From: Gyrodactylus bullatarudis
Lineage: Eukaryota > Platyhelminthes > Monogenea > Gyrodactylidea > Gyrodactylidae
DNA: 64,000 nt
Reading direction: 5' to 3'
Assembly: GCA_012064415.1 (NCBI GenBank)
Contig: SSNU01000289.1
Coordinates: 1-64,000 of the forward strand
Shown: piece by piece, positions 1 through 12,781 of the stretch
Layout: each line of letters starts with the position of its first letter
Numbering within the stretch: position 1 is the stretch's first letter
Notes under the pieces: generated by a model
What the model saw: only the letters and a program-made list of their open reading frames with translations
Databases searched by the model: none
Told to the model about the DNA's origin: nothing
Program-made: the position numbers and the translations under genes

Positions 1-3000
1 ATATATATTTTGAGTTTCAACATAGAATGACAGAGTTGTGGCATTTAGAAATATACAGTCAAGAATATTTTGGCCTCGTGTTGGTGTCGATACTATTTGT
101 TTTAGATTGAAAGATTGTAGTAGTATATCAATATCAGAGTTTGGGTTGTTCCAGTTTTCATTAGGCATGTTAATGTCTCCCAGAAAAATTAAGTCATCAT
201 CAAGGGTTATAATGTTAGCAAGTTCTATATCAGTTTGGGAGTTTGATATAATTGAATGAAAAATATAATATAATTACACTGCTTAAAATTCATATAGGAG
301 CCTTACATTGATGGATATCAGTGAGCATTTCTTGGATAATGATTTATAATAAATTTTAGTAAAATTATTACATTAGTTTATGGTTTCTATAAAACCTCTT
401 ATCCAGTAATAATCATTGAGATATGTTTCAGAAACATTCAGCAAAGTTTCGCTGAGCTGTATATTTTAATGCTTCTAAAAAGAGCTTGAAAGATTGATTC
501 CTAAACCTAATTAAAAATTAAATTAAGTATAATCGGTTGCGAGACTCATTGGCCAGTCAAGTTCGAAGAAACCGGTGGCGTAATAAATCAAAATTCTATA
601 AAACATTCCTTGAAGCACTTAGTTTTCCGTTTAACTCGTGTTTTCAAGGGTAAAATTTAAGAGTGTGAAAATTGAGTTTTAAAAGCTTTGCTGTGAGGAT
701 CAGAGAGGTGACAGAGAGTTTAAATTTCAAACTTTGAAAGCAACGATTTTTCATAAAAACATTAAAATTCCCCTTTAAAGGGGGTTCTAAAAAACCTCCT
801 TTTATGTAGTTAAACTTGTAAGCGACCGATCAATATCATTTATAATAAAAATATTTAGATAAAGTAATTGAAATATTAGAGTAAAATCTTGATTAATTAA
901 TTAAAACAAAAATGTCGCAATTGTAAACCACATTTTGTCATAAAAGTTATTCACGTTCTAAATTTTTTCGTGGGAAGATAGTGAATTTTTCCAAAATTGC
1001 CGCGGGAAATAAAATTATTTTCAGTTGGCAAGGCTAATATTTTCTTGTAATAAAATGAATTTTGCACGTGATATGATGGCTCAACTTTGATTGTGTAACT
1101 GCCGAATTTGAATCTGGTTTCGGATTTTCAATTTCAAGTCGTTTGGAGAAATCTCATTTCAGTCTCAGAGCTTCATCCGCCCTGGGTTCGCAGATATGCA
1201 TTTTTAGTTAAAAAATACTCTGAATCTTATTCTACAGCGGATAGCAATTCTCCTAGAAATGTGAACCTAATTTTTTATTGAATTCCTTGAATAAAATATT
1301 CTCAAAATACAAATTATCTGATTTTACGAACCTAACTAATCTTAAATTAGTAATGTCCATCAGATCTAACCTTGATTATTCTAAGTCTCTGCTCTATTCT
1401 TATCTCCGTAAATTAATAACAGCCATATGATTAATGATTTGCTTTCAGACACTAGAGTTTCTGTTGAACCATTCCTCTCATTTCATTGCCCTTTTATTCA
1501 TTTTATAACATTTGAGAAAACTACAAGATCCAGATTTATTTCATGCTATTGATCAGATTTACATGCATTTATTTTGTTCTTATTTTTATATTTTAATATA
1601 AGATTTTGTTCTAACAAAAAAATCTCAAAATTCGAAAATATGCGAATTTGGTTCAAAATCGAAATTATTCAAATGACCATATTTTTCTCAAAATTTTTCA
1701 TCAAATGGTATAATTTTTATAACAAATTCGAGATTTCCAAGTCCATATCAACCAACTTTACATGTAATCTTGTCTTACTATTGAAGAATTTCTAAACTTT
1801 CAAAGATATTAAGGGAAACACAACGGAATAACGCGATGGATTTTTACGAATTTGTAATTCACGTTGTTTTTCAAACACGGCCGAAAATCCACTTAAATTC
1901 ATAATTTAGAAAATTTTAAGATGATATATTTAAAAAATGTTCATTTCTCGAAGCATCATCAGTGGTAAATCTTCAAAGATGATACAAGTTAAGAGTTCAT
2001 TCATTGGTTTTAATATATCTTCTTTCAATTTTCTAAGCTATGGATTTGACTCCTGTTATCAAATAAAATACCTTCGCTGCTCAGTAAACCCAACAAGCAA
2101 TTCTTTTTGTAAGATATTTGTTTGAATAATGTTTTTTTTCCTGGTCCATTAAATTAATTAATAATAACTGAAAAAAGATGTCAAAATTAGGCACTCGCAA
2201 TGCATTCCATTAACAGTTATCTGGAAAAAATTAATTAATTGCAAACGCTTGTTCCGATGCACACACTAGTTGAATTACTTACAATTAGATCTTTCAAGAC
2301 TAACACAATCTTTTGATAAGGAATTCTGCTGATTTGCTAGATTTTCGTGCTCCAGTTTCCTCTAATTTGATTTGCAGAATGAGATGTTCAAATTATTCTA
2401 AAATTCTTGTACTCAGATCTAGTCAAATATTTGTTTTCCGAACAATGTTCCGACTGCAATGCAAATCTGTTATATCTAACTTAGAAAATGCCATTTATGA
2501 GGTTTAAACTCCAAATTTATAATTCTCTGTGTCCCCAAAATACTATTTTCCCAAGCATCTTCAACATATCCCAAATTAATCGGAGTTTTTTACTAGAATA
2601 TGCTGTGCTGATTTAAAATACCTTTACAAACCTTTTTCTGTTTAAAATTGCATTCAAACGGCTCAAAATTTAGATTTTAATCGATTGTAGTTGAAAATTC
2701 ATTAGTTGGCGCTAATCCAAAAATCAGCCTTTTCACTTGCGAATACATGATTTAATGGGAAATTTTTTACGTTGAAAAATTCTCTTTAATGAGATGTTGA
2801 AAATTTACCTCTCTCTAATCTAGATTTTTAATTTTGAGCTCATCTCTCTATTATTTTGACGAGACGAGTCGATGGATATCTCGAATAAGCATATCAAAGT
2901 TTGGAGTCTTGAAATGAAGAAATTCAATTAGCATTTTCTCACCGAATAGTTTTACATAAAGTTTGGAAGTGTAGTTTATACACTAAATATAACAAATTAA

Positions 3001-5340
3001 ATTATGGAATAACAGTCATTTCTAAAAAGCCAAGTCCTCTTAACTCCATATGCCTTCCAATAAAAAGCAAAGTCTAATTAGTGACAATATTTTGATACCT
3101 CATTTTTGTTATCACCTCAGTATCGAGTGAAAGTCAGATTTCAATTTCTTGAACGTTTTTAATTCTTGAAAATAGATGAAATTTTGATGATTGAAGATCC
3201 GTAAGGAATAGCAGTATGTTATTGCCCTTTCAATTTGAAAATTTTCAATTCAAAGTTCAAAATGTTGCTAGCATTTAAGGAATATTAGACGAAGCTAAAG
3301 AATCTTAAGATGACTTGTCTCATTAGTTGATAGAAGAAAAATGTGTTTTGTTATGTATTTTCTTGAATTAGATTTAAATTTGAATTAATAAGATATTTTG
3401 ATTAAATCTGTGATGAAGTATTGAATTTCCTGACTTTATTGTGATTTACTAATAAAAAGGCCATTTTCGTTTATCTCTACTGGATCATTCCTGACCATTC
3501 TTGAGTTTGGAGATGAAAAATTGATATATTTGTATAAAAGTCCATAAATCCTCTGCACAACTAGCTTAAGATGGAAAGAATTTTTTTCTTTCTATGTTCG
3601 ATAACATGTGTTCATTACTTCTAGGTATTTTGTGATGGGATGTGAAAAATATGTCGATTACAGAAAGATTCGTTTCAAATTGATTCCATGTTCAAGATTT
3701 AAAATACTCTCCGAACAAGTCTGTGTTAGTCCGAGGCCTACTCGTAAACGATGAAGATATTGAGATTTTTTAGAATATTTGAGTCCTGTTGATATCGTAG
3801 GTTCTCTTCTAGTACCAATTCTAGAAATTAGATGACAAAGACATTATAGGTAAAATCATTGATGAGTAGGGTGGAAAATTTGCGATTTTTTCGATTTTTG
3901 AGATCATAATCAACTGTGCTTTAAAAAAAATATCAAAAAATTAATTCTCTACACCTTTTAGTTTCCTAGATAATTTTGCGATTTTTTACGATTTTAATCT
4001 CAAGTTTCCATTTTTCCCCCTTTTTCCGATCCTTTTGTGTCCTCTTTTGTCTCGGTTTCCCATCTTCTCCCATTAGTTTCTTACCTAGGCTCTGTTAAGG
4101 CACCATTAAAAATAAATCACGCAGAGATTTCCTCTCAGATTTGAAAAGGCCTCCAACTCCGTTCACTACAAAATGGGTTGAAGCTATTAAAAACTATTGA
4201 ATAAAAAATGAAGAATTATAAAACTTCATTAAGGAAAGGAATTGAAATCGTGCAGAATCTCGATATAAAGAGGATCATTTGAAAAGGATACTTGAAAAGG
4301 CAGCAAAATCGAAAAAAATTCAAAAAATGTAAAAATAGAAGATGAAAATATTAGTACTATGGAGTACAATCTTTTGTTGAGTTGGAAGCCGATTTCAGCT
4401 TATGTTGAAAGATATTTTTCAAAACTAAAATATCTTTATGATAAGAATTAAACATTCAAAAAAGGAACTTGTATTTCGTATGCTAACGCACTGGACTAAA
4501 ATTTCCCCCAATTTTTCCATTTTCAAAAATAAAATTGCGATTTATTTGCCATTTCTAAGATATTTTTGCGATTTTTTTCAATATTTTATTCCATTTATTT
4601 TCCACCTTATTGATGAGACAAATGGTTCGTCCAGGACTGCTACAGAGCATGGCATATTGAAGCCAACAAGATGTGGATATTCGAAAAAAATTCAATCTGA
4701 CCAAGATCAGGCCGTTTTTCGAATTTCGAAAATGCAGCAAATTTCCACTTTTTCAACTTTTTAAGCAGAAATTTTTATCGATTTTGATGATTCGAAGCAG
4801 TTAAATGCGAATATGGGATCAACATTAGAAAAAGAATTCGAATTAACCTGCAGAATTTCACTAAAATTCGTCATTACTGTGGGAAATCGAACCATTTGAA
4901 TTTTTTGATTATCACGAAGCCAAACTATTCAAAATCTTGAAGTTTAACTTTTTCTCGGAAACAGTAAGATCTTCGCTACCTCTATGGTCAAATTCGAATT
5001 CTTTGTCTAATGTTGATCCCAAATACATCCCCATTTAACTGCTCGGACTTGAATTTAGTATAGTTATATTGAGAATGAAATTTTCAATATTCTATATTCG
5101 AAAAAATAAGGCTAAAATTCGATTTTGAAATTAATGAAGCAAGACTATTCATGAAAGAAACATAATTTATTTAGATGATACAATTTAAACAAAATTTCCA
5201 AAACAGCAATAACTCCTAAGAATATTTTCAAACTATTCAAAAATTGTCTAACTTTTTTCTTAGAATTCATGAGACTAAAACTCGGTTCCTTTAATGTTTT
5301 TTTTCATGGATAATAATAATAATAATAATAATGATATACT
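1..5340. other. Non-coding AT-rich stretch with dispersed repeats
   Basis: No open frame here looks like a protein and no splice-consistent exon chain could be built. The stretch holds scattered repeat pieces. Positions about 625-685 match, in inverted orientation, about 29440-29510, sharing the string CGTTTAACTCGTGTTTTCAA. A fragment near 1735-1760 belongs to the dispersed GATATGAAGTTGG family described under 9583-10020. An ATA trinucleotide tract lies at about 5310-5335, just downstream of the EF-hand gene. It may include intron or 3' flank of a gene outside the window, but nothing supports that. Confidence 0.6.
5310..5336. repeat. (ATA)n microsatellite
   Basis: Seven or more uninterrupted ATA/AAT units just downstream of the EF-hand stop codon. 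A shorter relative, (AAT)n, lies at about 52661-52675 next to the acceptor of IFT88 exon 7. Confidence 0.8.
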
Positions 5341-5476
5341 ATTGTATTTTCTTTATATTTGGGCTTTGTGGAACAAGATGAGATATTGAAAAAAGGGACG
5401 GGTTAGCAGTTGAGAATCTCTCCCCTTCTTGTAAAATATCTTAAGACGAAATAAGCAAAACAATTTTGAGCACTGC

Positions 5477-8400
5477 CTACTCATCGTCATCAAACTGATT
5501 CCTGTGATCTTGATGTCTAATGATGACAGGTCCAAAGAAGGCCTTGAATGGACTGTTTTGATCTTCCCCGAGGAAATATTCTACCCAAGCATTGAGATAT
5601 TCATCAGCACTAATCATGCCATCTTTATCACGATCAAGAACCTTGAACATGCCTTCAGCCTCTTCACGGCCAACATTCCATGATTCCTGCAGACTACGAT
5701 ATTCATTCATCTTTAAATATCCATCACCATCCGATTCAACTGCCTTGAAGAAGGTCCATCCGAATTGATCGATTTCATGACGAAAATCACCATTGATCAT
5801 TTGGCGTAAGTTTTGAACAAAATCACGTTCATTAAGTTGACTGAAATGTTTACCTAGAAACAATAATTCAGGTTTAATTAGACACAAAGGTTTTGAATCG
5901 AAACTTTTGATCATCTCATTATAGAAAGCAATGCATGCGCCATAACAGACATAAGGCCAATTTAAAGGGTTTTTGTTCGAGTCAGAAATTTGACTTTTTT
6001 ACATGGAACTTTAATATTTTTTTAGCAACAGAATACGAAGAAAGATTATTCGATTGAAGTAAATATTGAAATTTATTCATAAAGTGTCATGTTATTACCT
6101 TTGAGTGCAAACGGGGTTAATAATAAGAATTTGACACCAGATAAAAATAGTTGATTAAACATGTAGGCATGCCAACTTGAGGGGAGAATAAAAATTAATA
6201 ATCAAAACGAAAATAGAAAAAAATAATCTGTGCAAGCTCAGGAATACAGTGTGCTGACATAAAGAAAGTTCATATGTAAGAAAGTTTTGCCATGGTTTAA
6301 TTTAGATCAAAGATGAGAAGAACTAATTCTTTCTCTATTTACACTAAGACATAAGACACAGGTTAACGAGAAGAAAGAAAGTGAATTTGTCTCTTGTTGT
6401 ACCAATTTCATATTTCACAATGGAGGACCGCTTTTCTTCTTAGAAAATTCATTCACATGCAGTACTATAGTCAGTAGAGTAAACTATCCACATTAACATT
6501 CTCGAACAGATTTTAGTAACAGGCAGAGGATTCTTTTATATGTTACCATTAATCTAGTTACTAGTAACAAGATTATCTGATAGTCTCAAGAATCCCGGGA
6601 ATTGCCTGGAATTTGAATTTATATTTTCTAGATTTATCATCTTAGACTTTAAGATTTTTGGAGTTTATAGAGTTATTCATTAGTGTTATTCGAATTTTCA
6701 GTGTCTTAAGAATCTTAAGACTGTTTGAATTATTAAATTTCGATCATTTTTTGAAGAAAAGCGGTACTCTGTCTTACACTCATTCGAACTCTAATTCAAT
6801 TTTTAATTAATTGTTAAAAATCGTAGAATCAAGACGAATGAGTGTAAACTCATGGTACCCACTCAGACTAGAGGAGACAAATTCATCTTTTCGTGTTTAT
6901 AATAATATTCGAAATAGACATGGATTAAAATTAGTATAGATGTTAATTAATAAAGAAATTAAAGCTTTTTAATTGAAATACCTGCTTTTCCAGTTTCGAA
7001 GACTAAAATTGATATACAGTTTAAATGTTATCACAGTTTCAATTACTTTTAATTTTAAACAATCTTAAAACTTTAAATAACAGATAATTTTTATTTTGGT
7101 ATGTCGATACGTTGATTACGAGTTACTTTAGCGCAATAATTTTCAGTTCGGAAGTTATCGCTTGGGAATTGGATCACCAAAATTCTTTGAAGGTAGAGTT
7201 CAGACGCTTGCATATTTGAATCCTACGATTCTGTTTAACTCACGGTCTCCAATAAAACAAAAATTAACTCTTTGAACTCAAACCTATAGGAGTTGAACGG
7301 GGCTTCTGGCCTAGTTGTTAGAAGCGTTGCCTCAAAATCTCTATTCATATGGATAGTCTGTGATTACACTTTGCTAGTAGGTTAAATGTCTAAAAACATT
7401 ATGGCACGTTTTTAACGAATGATAGAGCTGAGACCTTTGCGTATTCCATGAGATTAATAGATGGTACACGAAATATTTTCCGAGCCTTGGATGAATAATA
7501 ATAGCTAGATGACTTGTGATAGAAATAACCAACATTTAAACATTTTTTCAATCTTGAATTGTATTATTAATTTACTTTTCTTCTCAAAAAATAAGATATC
7601 ATGATTCATATGAAACAAATTCTATGAAAAATTGAGATCTATTTTCAAAATCATCAACGTACCAGACGAATCAACAGCGATAAATTTAACCCAAATGTTC
7701 AACATGCATTTCATGACATCAGTGGCACGTTTCTTATCCAAATGATTTCTCTGAGCAAGAGACCGGGCAATTTGAATAAAATTGTGACACCGTAATACTC
7801 CAGTCTGTCCAATGTCCATTCTACGGAACATGGTTCTCATTTTACCTTCCCAAGTGGGCGTGAATTGAACCTCTGGGTATTCCGCAGCCGTCTTGTAATT
7901 GACTAATGGGCCAAAGAGTTTAGCATTCGGACTTTTAACATTGTCAGAGGCGAAAAAGTCAGCTAGAACTTTGTGGAACCGTTCCTTATCCATTTTTCCG
8001 CCTTTCACGTTAACCTTTAGAATTAATTCATTTATCATTTTAATATGGGAAGTATTTAATAATAAGATAAAAGATAATGAAAATTTTAAAATAAATCACA
8101 CGTTAATTTACACGATAATATATTGTCGAACCTTATCAAGAACATTTGAGTAAGATTCTAAGCTCATTTCGAAAGTTTAGAGAACAACAAGCATATAATT
8201 AAGTGATAAACGTTACATTTCTTCGGGTCTCTCCAGACCCTACCCCGGTTAACATATAAATGTTACCATTGATCTTGTTACTATTTAGCTTGAAAAAACT
8301 TTATCAAACTATCCCGTCAATCTTGAAAAAATCATCTTTCTTTGAATTAGTATAGCACCAGTTTGACGAATGATAGAGCTGAAATATTTGCATATTTTCA

Positions 8401-9144
8401 GGAGATTAATAGATTTCCTATCGAATGGATGACGAACAAAGTATTAAATGAAGCTTATTTGAATAGCAATGAGTTGCTAGAATGATATGTGATAGAAGTA
8501 TCACTGTGGGACTTAAGACTATCAAAGATTCCAGTTAATTTTGTTACCGAGTAACAAGTTTGAGAAAAAGAAATCATTTGGCATGTTCTAGTTCCACAAA
8601 AATGCTCAGATTTCCAGTCCTATTGAAGAGTATCATTAGAATCAGTTCTTAAATCAAAGACTATTTTGAGATTGCTCACCTTAAAGACAGTTTCACAATC
8701 CGTTTTTGGCGCACTCAAAGCAACCATGAGATTTCTGAATTCCATAGAGTTGATCAGACCGTCTCTATCATTGTCAGCAGCTCCAAATAGTGGTCCGACA
8801 AATTTTTCAGCAAAATCCTCCCGAAACTGTCCGTTAATACCTTTTTTGATATTCTCCAAGAACTTATCTTGTGTTATCATGGCGGCAGTCTTTGAATTCT
8901 CATCGCCATGGTCTGACAAGATTTCATACCAAAAGTTGACCATTGAATTGACCAGTTCATCATTCTCAAATGTGTCCATCTTTGGAAAGACATTGATGAT
9001 TTCAGAGACAACACTGAGTATGTCATCAACCATGAGGTAGCCCTTTCCCGTAGCATCCAAACGCCGGAAGAGGGTCCTCATCTTCCGGTTCCATGTAAGA
9101 CCGCCCAACTCGCCAGTATATTCAGATATTAACTTATCTTCCAT
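5477..9144 (-). CDS. Eight-EF-hand calcium-binding protein (tandem sarcoplasmic/calexcitin-like domains)
   Basis: Three exons: 8680-9144, 8014-7663 and 5853-5477 (introns 665 and 1809 nt). Phases 0 and 1 join without a break to give 397 residues. The protein is two copies of a four-EF-hand sarcoplasmic-calcium-binding/calexcitin-type domain. Each half opens with the same signature, WNRKMRTLFRRLD in half one and WEGKMRTMFRRMD in half two, and each ends in a segment reading FFGP or LFGPL. Canonical loops are DNDRDGLINSME (hand 3) and DRDKDGMISADE (hand 8). ESDGDGYLKMNE (hand 7) is near-canonical with Glu at position 1. The other hands have lost acidic ligands, for example NVKGGKMDKERF (hand 4). 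Family knowledge implies a soluble cytosolic Ca2+ buffer or sensor, often neuromuscular. The start is the first ATG of the frame. Intron 1 holds a broken inverted-repeat element (8260-8565). The exact orthologue is uncertain. Confidence 0.85.
6536..6600. repeat. Fragment of TATATGTTAC-terminus element
   Basis: Reads ATATGTTACCATTAATCTAG followed by TTACTAGTAACAAGATT and a TAGTCTCAAGA-type motif. This matches the arm of the foldback element at 46575-48544. It lies in intron 2 of the EF-hand gene. No matching opposite end was recognised, so it is probably a truncated copy. Confidence 0.6.
7290..7520 (+). repeat. SINE-like dispersed repeat, copy 1 (possible tRNA-derived head)
   Basis: The start reads TGGCCTAGTTGTTAGAAGC, which fits an RNA polymerase III A box (TRGCNNAGYNGG). 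A degenerate B-box-like GGTTAAATGTC follows about 65 nt later. The body (about 7415-7510), with GAATGATAGAGCTGA, TTTGCGTATTCC and GAGATTAATAG, recurs in the same orientation near 8355-8500 and 56125-56230. The shared body is directly visible; tRNA descent of the head is inference. Confidence 0.45.
8260..8565. repeat. Disrupted TATATGTTAC-terminus element around a SINE-like body
   Basis: The left piece reads ATGTTACCATTGATCTTGTTAC. The right piece (about 8515-8565) reads AAGACTATCAAAGATTCCAG then TTACCGAGTAACAAG, the same text as in the right arm of 46575-48544. Between them lies a second copy of the GAATGATAGAGCTGA body (about 8355-8500). All of it sits in intron 1 of the EF-hand gene. Confidence 0.55.
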
Positions 9145-9580
9145 TATTCCGGTTTATTCTCAGACAGAAACTGATACAAGTCGGAAGGGTTTCTTAAGAA
9201 AGAATAAGAGTTTGAATAAAAAACAAGGAAATAAGTGAAAAAGGGGGTATTATTGTATTGGGATTGAAGAGGAAGTATTGTCGGTTCTATTCCATGTAAT
9301 ATATTGTAGGGGTTTACATGTTTTTTTCTGTGAGATTTGATTGGTTAGAGAAGCAATTTTCTCTTCAACATCATTCATCAATGTCTTCGAATGGATATTG
9401 AAGTAATGTATCATATGAAATTAATTCATTCCAGTTGAATCAAGATATTAGGTACTTCTTATCAATTGATTTCAGTCCCGATATGTGCCAGGCATAATAG
9501 TTATATTCTTGGGTTTGAAAGTATCAATTTTGGAATAGGGCGAATAACTAAGTTTAGTTTTCAACCTATTTAAACGAAGA
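9145..9580. other. Upstream flank of EF-hand gene, nothing recognised
   Basis: This interval is 5' of the EF-hand start codon on the minus strand and should include its promoter and 5' leader. No TATA box or other regulatory motif could be assigned with confidence. Confidence 0.4.
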
Positions 9581-9582
9581 AT

Positions 9583-10020
9583 ATAAAGTTGGTTGATATG
9601 AAGTTGGGAATCTATGATAATTACAGAAATCTCAATTTTTTCATCAAGAATTCGAATGTGTTAAAGATTTTTTGGAATCCTACTCATGTTGCCCACTTTT
9701 ACCATTTGAAGAAAAAAAATTCTGAAAAAAATGATTTGTATGAAAAATATAGTCATTTTTCAAACATTATTTTTTCGATCTTTGAGCTGAGAATTTTTTA
9801 TTGATTTGAAAGTTGGAGGTTGATCAAAAGAGGTTTTTCAGGATCAAGATTAGACAAGAAAGCTGAATAGCACCGTCAAATTACCGACAGTTACCCAGAG
9901 TGGGTAAGATGAGTAGGATTCCAAAAAATCTTTGACAAATTCGAATTCTTGTTGAGAAAATCGAGATTTCTGTAAAAATCCTAGAATCCCAACTTCATAT
10001 CAACCAACCTTAACTTTTCC
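9583..10020. mobile_element. Inverted-repeat element of the GATATGAAGTTGG family
   Basis: The left arm (about 9585-9690) runs AAGTTGGTTGATATGAAGTT, GGGAATCTATGAT, a GAATTCGAAT stretch, then AAAGATTTTTTGGAATCC. The right arm (about 9915-10018) is its approximate reverse complement, ending in CAACTTCATATCAACCAACC. The arms are over 100 nt and are separated by about 220 nt, so the unit looks like a non-autonomous foldback or MITE. A degraded further copy follows at 10060-10175. No coding sequence is visible inside. Confidence 0.65.
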
Positions 10021-10179
10021 TTAAAAATTGATTTTTTCAAATTTTTTCCGTATCGTGAAAGAGGGCCTCATGATCTAGATTCCAAAAAATCTTGATCATA
10101 TTCGATTTTTTAATGAAAAAATTAAGAATTTTGTAAAAATCATAAATTCCCATCTTCATATTAACTAGCGTCTAGTTAT

Positions 10180-11700
10180 TTCCCATATACTCAAGTAAGA
10201 GATTTCAATCATCTGTTTAATTAATTATATTTCATTTGAAAATTAGGGACAATAAACAAAAGTTTTCATCCAAAGATTAATCAAAACATTATTTTCTCTT
10301 TCATTTTGTAGGGATCATTTTTTATTATTCTGTATAAACTCTATTTCTTCGCATCTTTTTCTCGATAGACATTCAGGAGGAAGGAATTACACATTTCATT
10401 CTGTTAGAACAGTTGATAATAAATCATAACTTTTATATAACTTACACACGTATGTATTACATGACATTTATCGAGAAAATCTTAGATAACCCAAAACTAT
10501 TTCATTATATACAAAGCCCTTTGGGTGTATAAAAGACTAGTCTTGATTATTTCCTTGGTGCTTCTGTAAAATCTCAGCATTTTTTGGTTCTTTTAACCGT
10601 ATAGAGCCGCAAGACAAAAGTTCCGCCTCTATTTAATTCATTGTAGCTCCATTACACAGTATAACAAATTTTAACTTTTCTTTAGTAACCGAGATGAAAA
10701 TTTCAAAAATGATAGAGAATATCATTCTGATCTCAATTCTGGAATTTTTCTTATTCAATTTTATGGAAAAATTAATTTTTTCGTAATAATTCTTTCTTCT
10801 TACAAACTTGAGAACGAATCTGGTATTGCTGATATCTTTTTAGGCTGGTTAGAGGTAAATAAAATGTGAGACACTAACTGAACGCTTTCAATTTCAATTC
10901 CTACGGGCGTGCTTCGGGCCCTACTCATACAAGGAGCTGAGGCACAGATTTCAAATTAACCTAGATCCATTTAAAGATGAAACTATAAAACAGATTGTAT
11001 CATTTATTTTCAATTTTGTACCAGATAACCATGACTATTTTACAAACATTTTTAAATAAAAAATCTTGTATATACATACTATAAACTCTTATGTTTACAT
11101 CAGATATGTTGATGAAACTTTTATTTCGATGAAGCCTAACATATCATCAGATGATTGTGAAAAAAGAATCTAATGATACTTTTATTAGCTTCTTAGGTGT
11201 GAAACTGGCCAGAAAAGAAGATGCTTCAATTCAAAGAAACATTTTTCCAAGAAAAAGACTGACAATGTATATTTAGTATGCCAATTTCAGTAGTCCTGTT
11301 TCACATAAAGTTGGTTCAGTAATTGACCTGGGAAAGAGGAAATACCTAAAGAAATAGAGAACATGAAGTCATGATTAATGAAAAATGGTTGTCATGATAA
11401 ATTTGTGGAAATTTTTCTCAGCTTAATTGATAGCGATGTCATGAGGTCGAGAAAACCTCTATTTTCATGAAACTTAACTTCAGTAATCAACATTATAATA
11501 ACCTACAATTCAAAACTCAGAGGTTGTTCAACTTAATTCATAAAGATTCCCTGAAATCTGGAGAGAAAACTCTATTGGAGCCTACATATAGAGGTCGTAC
11601 AATTTGGAATTGATCAGCCAGAGGGAACGATCATCTTAAGAAGCATACAACGTTGACCAGGCATCTTAATGTACATTTGGCCTCTATATAATATAAAGAT
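10180..11700. other. Non-coding stretch, no gene recognised
   Basis: Only short AT-rich frames. A short GC-richer island (about 10895-10955, with CGGGCGTGCTTCGGGCCC) stands out but was not recognised as a tRNA or other RNA. Confidence 0.5.
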
Positions 11701-11701
11701 G

Positions 11702-12424
11702 TATATATGTTACAGTGATTCTTGAAACTTATGCGAGTCTGCAGACTCCCTAGTAAACTCGGTATTCAGATTCCCTGATTAGCTATTCACTAATAGCAGT
11801 GAATCTGGAAGCTTTCTGCAGAATCCCTGGGCAACAATCAGTGAGTTTGCAGACTCTCAGGGATTCTAGAAACTAATTCTAGTTATTCATTTGAAAACTT
11901 AAAATTTAATTTTTAAATTCATGTAGATGCAGCATGAATGGATTTCAATGTTTTTGCAATAACATTAATCTATTTGAAAAACTGTTATGGCATCAAAGAT
12001 AATATAAGACTACCATATTCAAAGTTTGCATTAATTCGCCAAATGCTGTCAAATCATATGAAGCCCTGGCTCTATATTTGACATAAATAAAATAAGTCTT
12101 AAACCAACATAGTAATAATAAAAAGACTCAGAAAATTTCTTTTTAACTTTATTTTAAACTTATTTTTCAATTCTGAAAATACTTGTGTATTCGGCTAAAC
12201 ACTAGCACTGACCAAGAACAGTGTATTTTATTCATATTGATAAAAATTTAGGGCTTGAAACTCAGTCGTTAAAATTAATAATAGTTAGTTTCCAGAATCC
12301 CTGAGAGTCTGCAAACTCACTGATTGTTGCCCAGGGATTCTGCAGAAAGTTTCCAGATTCCCTGATTTACTAGGGAGTCTACAGACTTTCACATAAGTTT
12401 TCAGAATCACTGTAACATATATAT
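11702..12424. mobile_element. Long-inverted-repeat element, TATATGTTAC terminus
   Basis: The left arm (11702 to about 11885) and right arm (about 12285 to 12424) are reverse complements. Both contain GATTCTGCAGAA-type and GTTGCCCAGGGATTC-type strings and end in TATATATGTTACAGTGATTC. The left arm carries an extra segment of about 30-40 nt (near 11785-11820) missing from the right. The ~400-nt centre has no convincing open frame, so this is a non-autonomous or foldback element. Its terminus matches that of the elements at 44105-44197 and 46575-48544. Confidence 0.8.
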
Positions 12425-12780
12425 CTTTTTTCTAATTTTCCTAGCATGATTTAAAGGGGATTTTGCGACGTATTTAAAAATTTACGTTAATATTTCAATC
12501 ATCAAGGTATAAAAAAGTATATAATACTTGTTTTTGTTTAGCTCTTGTCTGTCAATCAATGATAATGAGTGTGTAAAATACTGAAAATTTTCAAAAAGAT
12601 GCTGTGCTTTTGAAGATATTCTTGTTATTAATTCAGCAGGATTTATTAAAGTTCAAATAGGTTTTTGTTTTTTTCTAAATAACAGAATGATGATTTAAGA
12701 AAACAAGGGTTTCCTGTAGTTTTTTCCATCCGGCTTGATTTCTTCAATCTTGATTTTAACAATAAATTTTTAAGATTTCA
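12425..12780. other. Non-coding stretch, nothing recognised
   Basis: AT-rich sequence between the inverted-repeat element and a more GC-rich island. No motif or frame supports a feature. Confidence 0.4.
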
Positions 12781-12781
12781 G

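Noticed and set aside
10895..10955. GC-rich island considered as a tRNA or structured RNA
   Set aside because: No cloverleaf with a 7-bp acceptor stem and T-loop GGTTCGA could be drawn.
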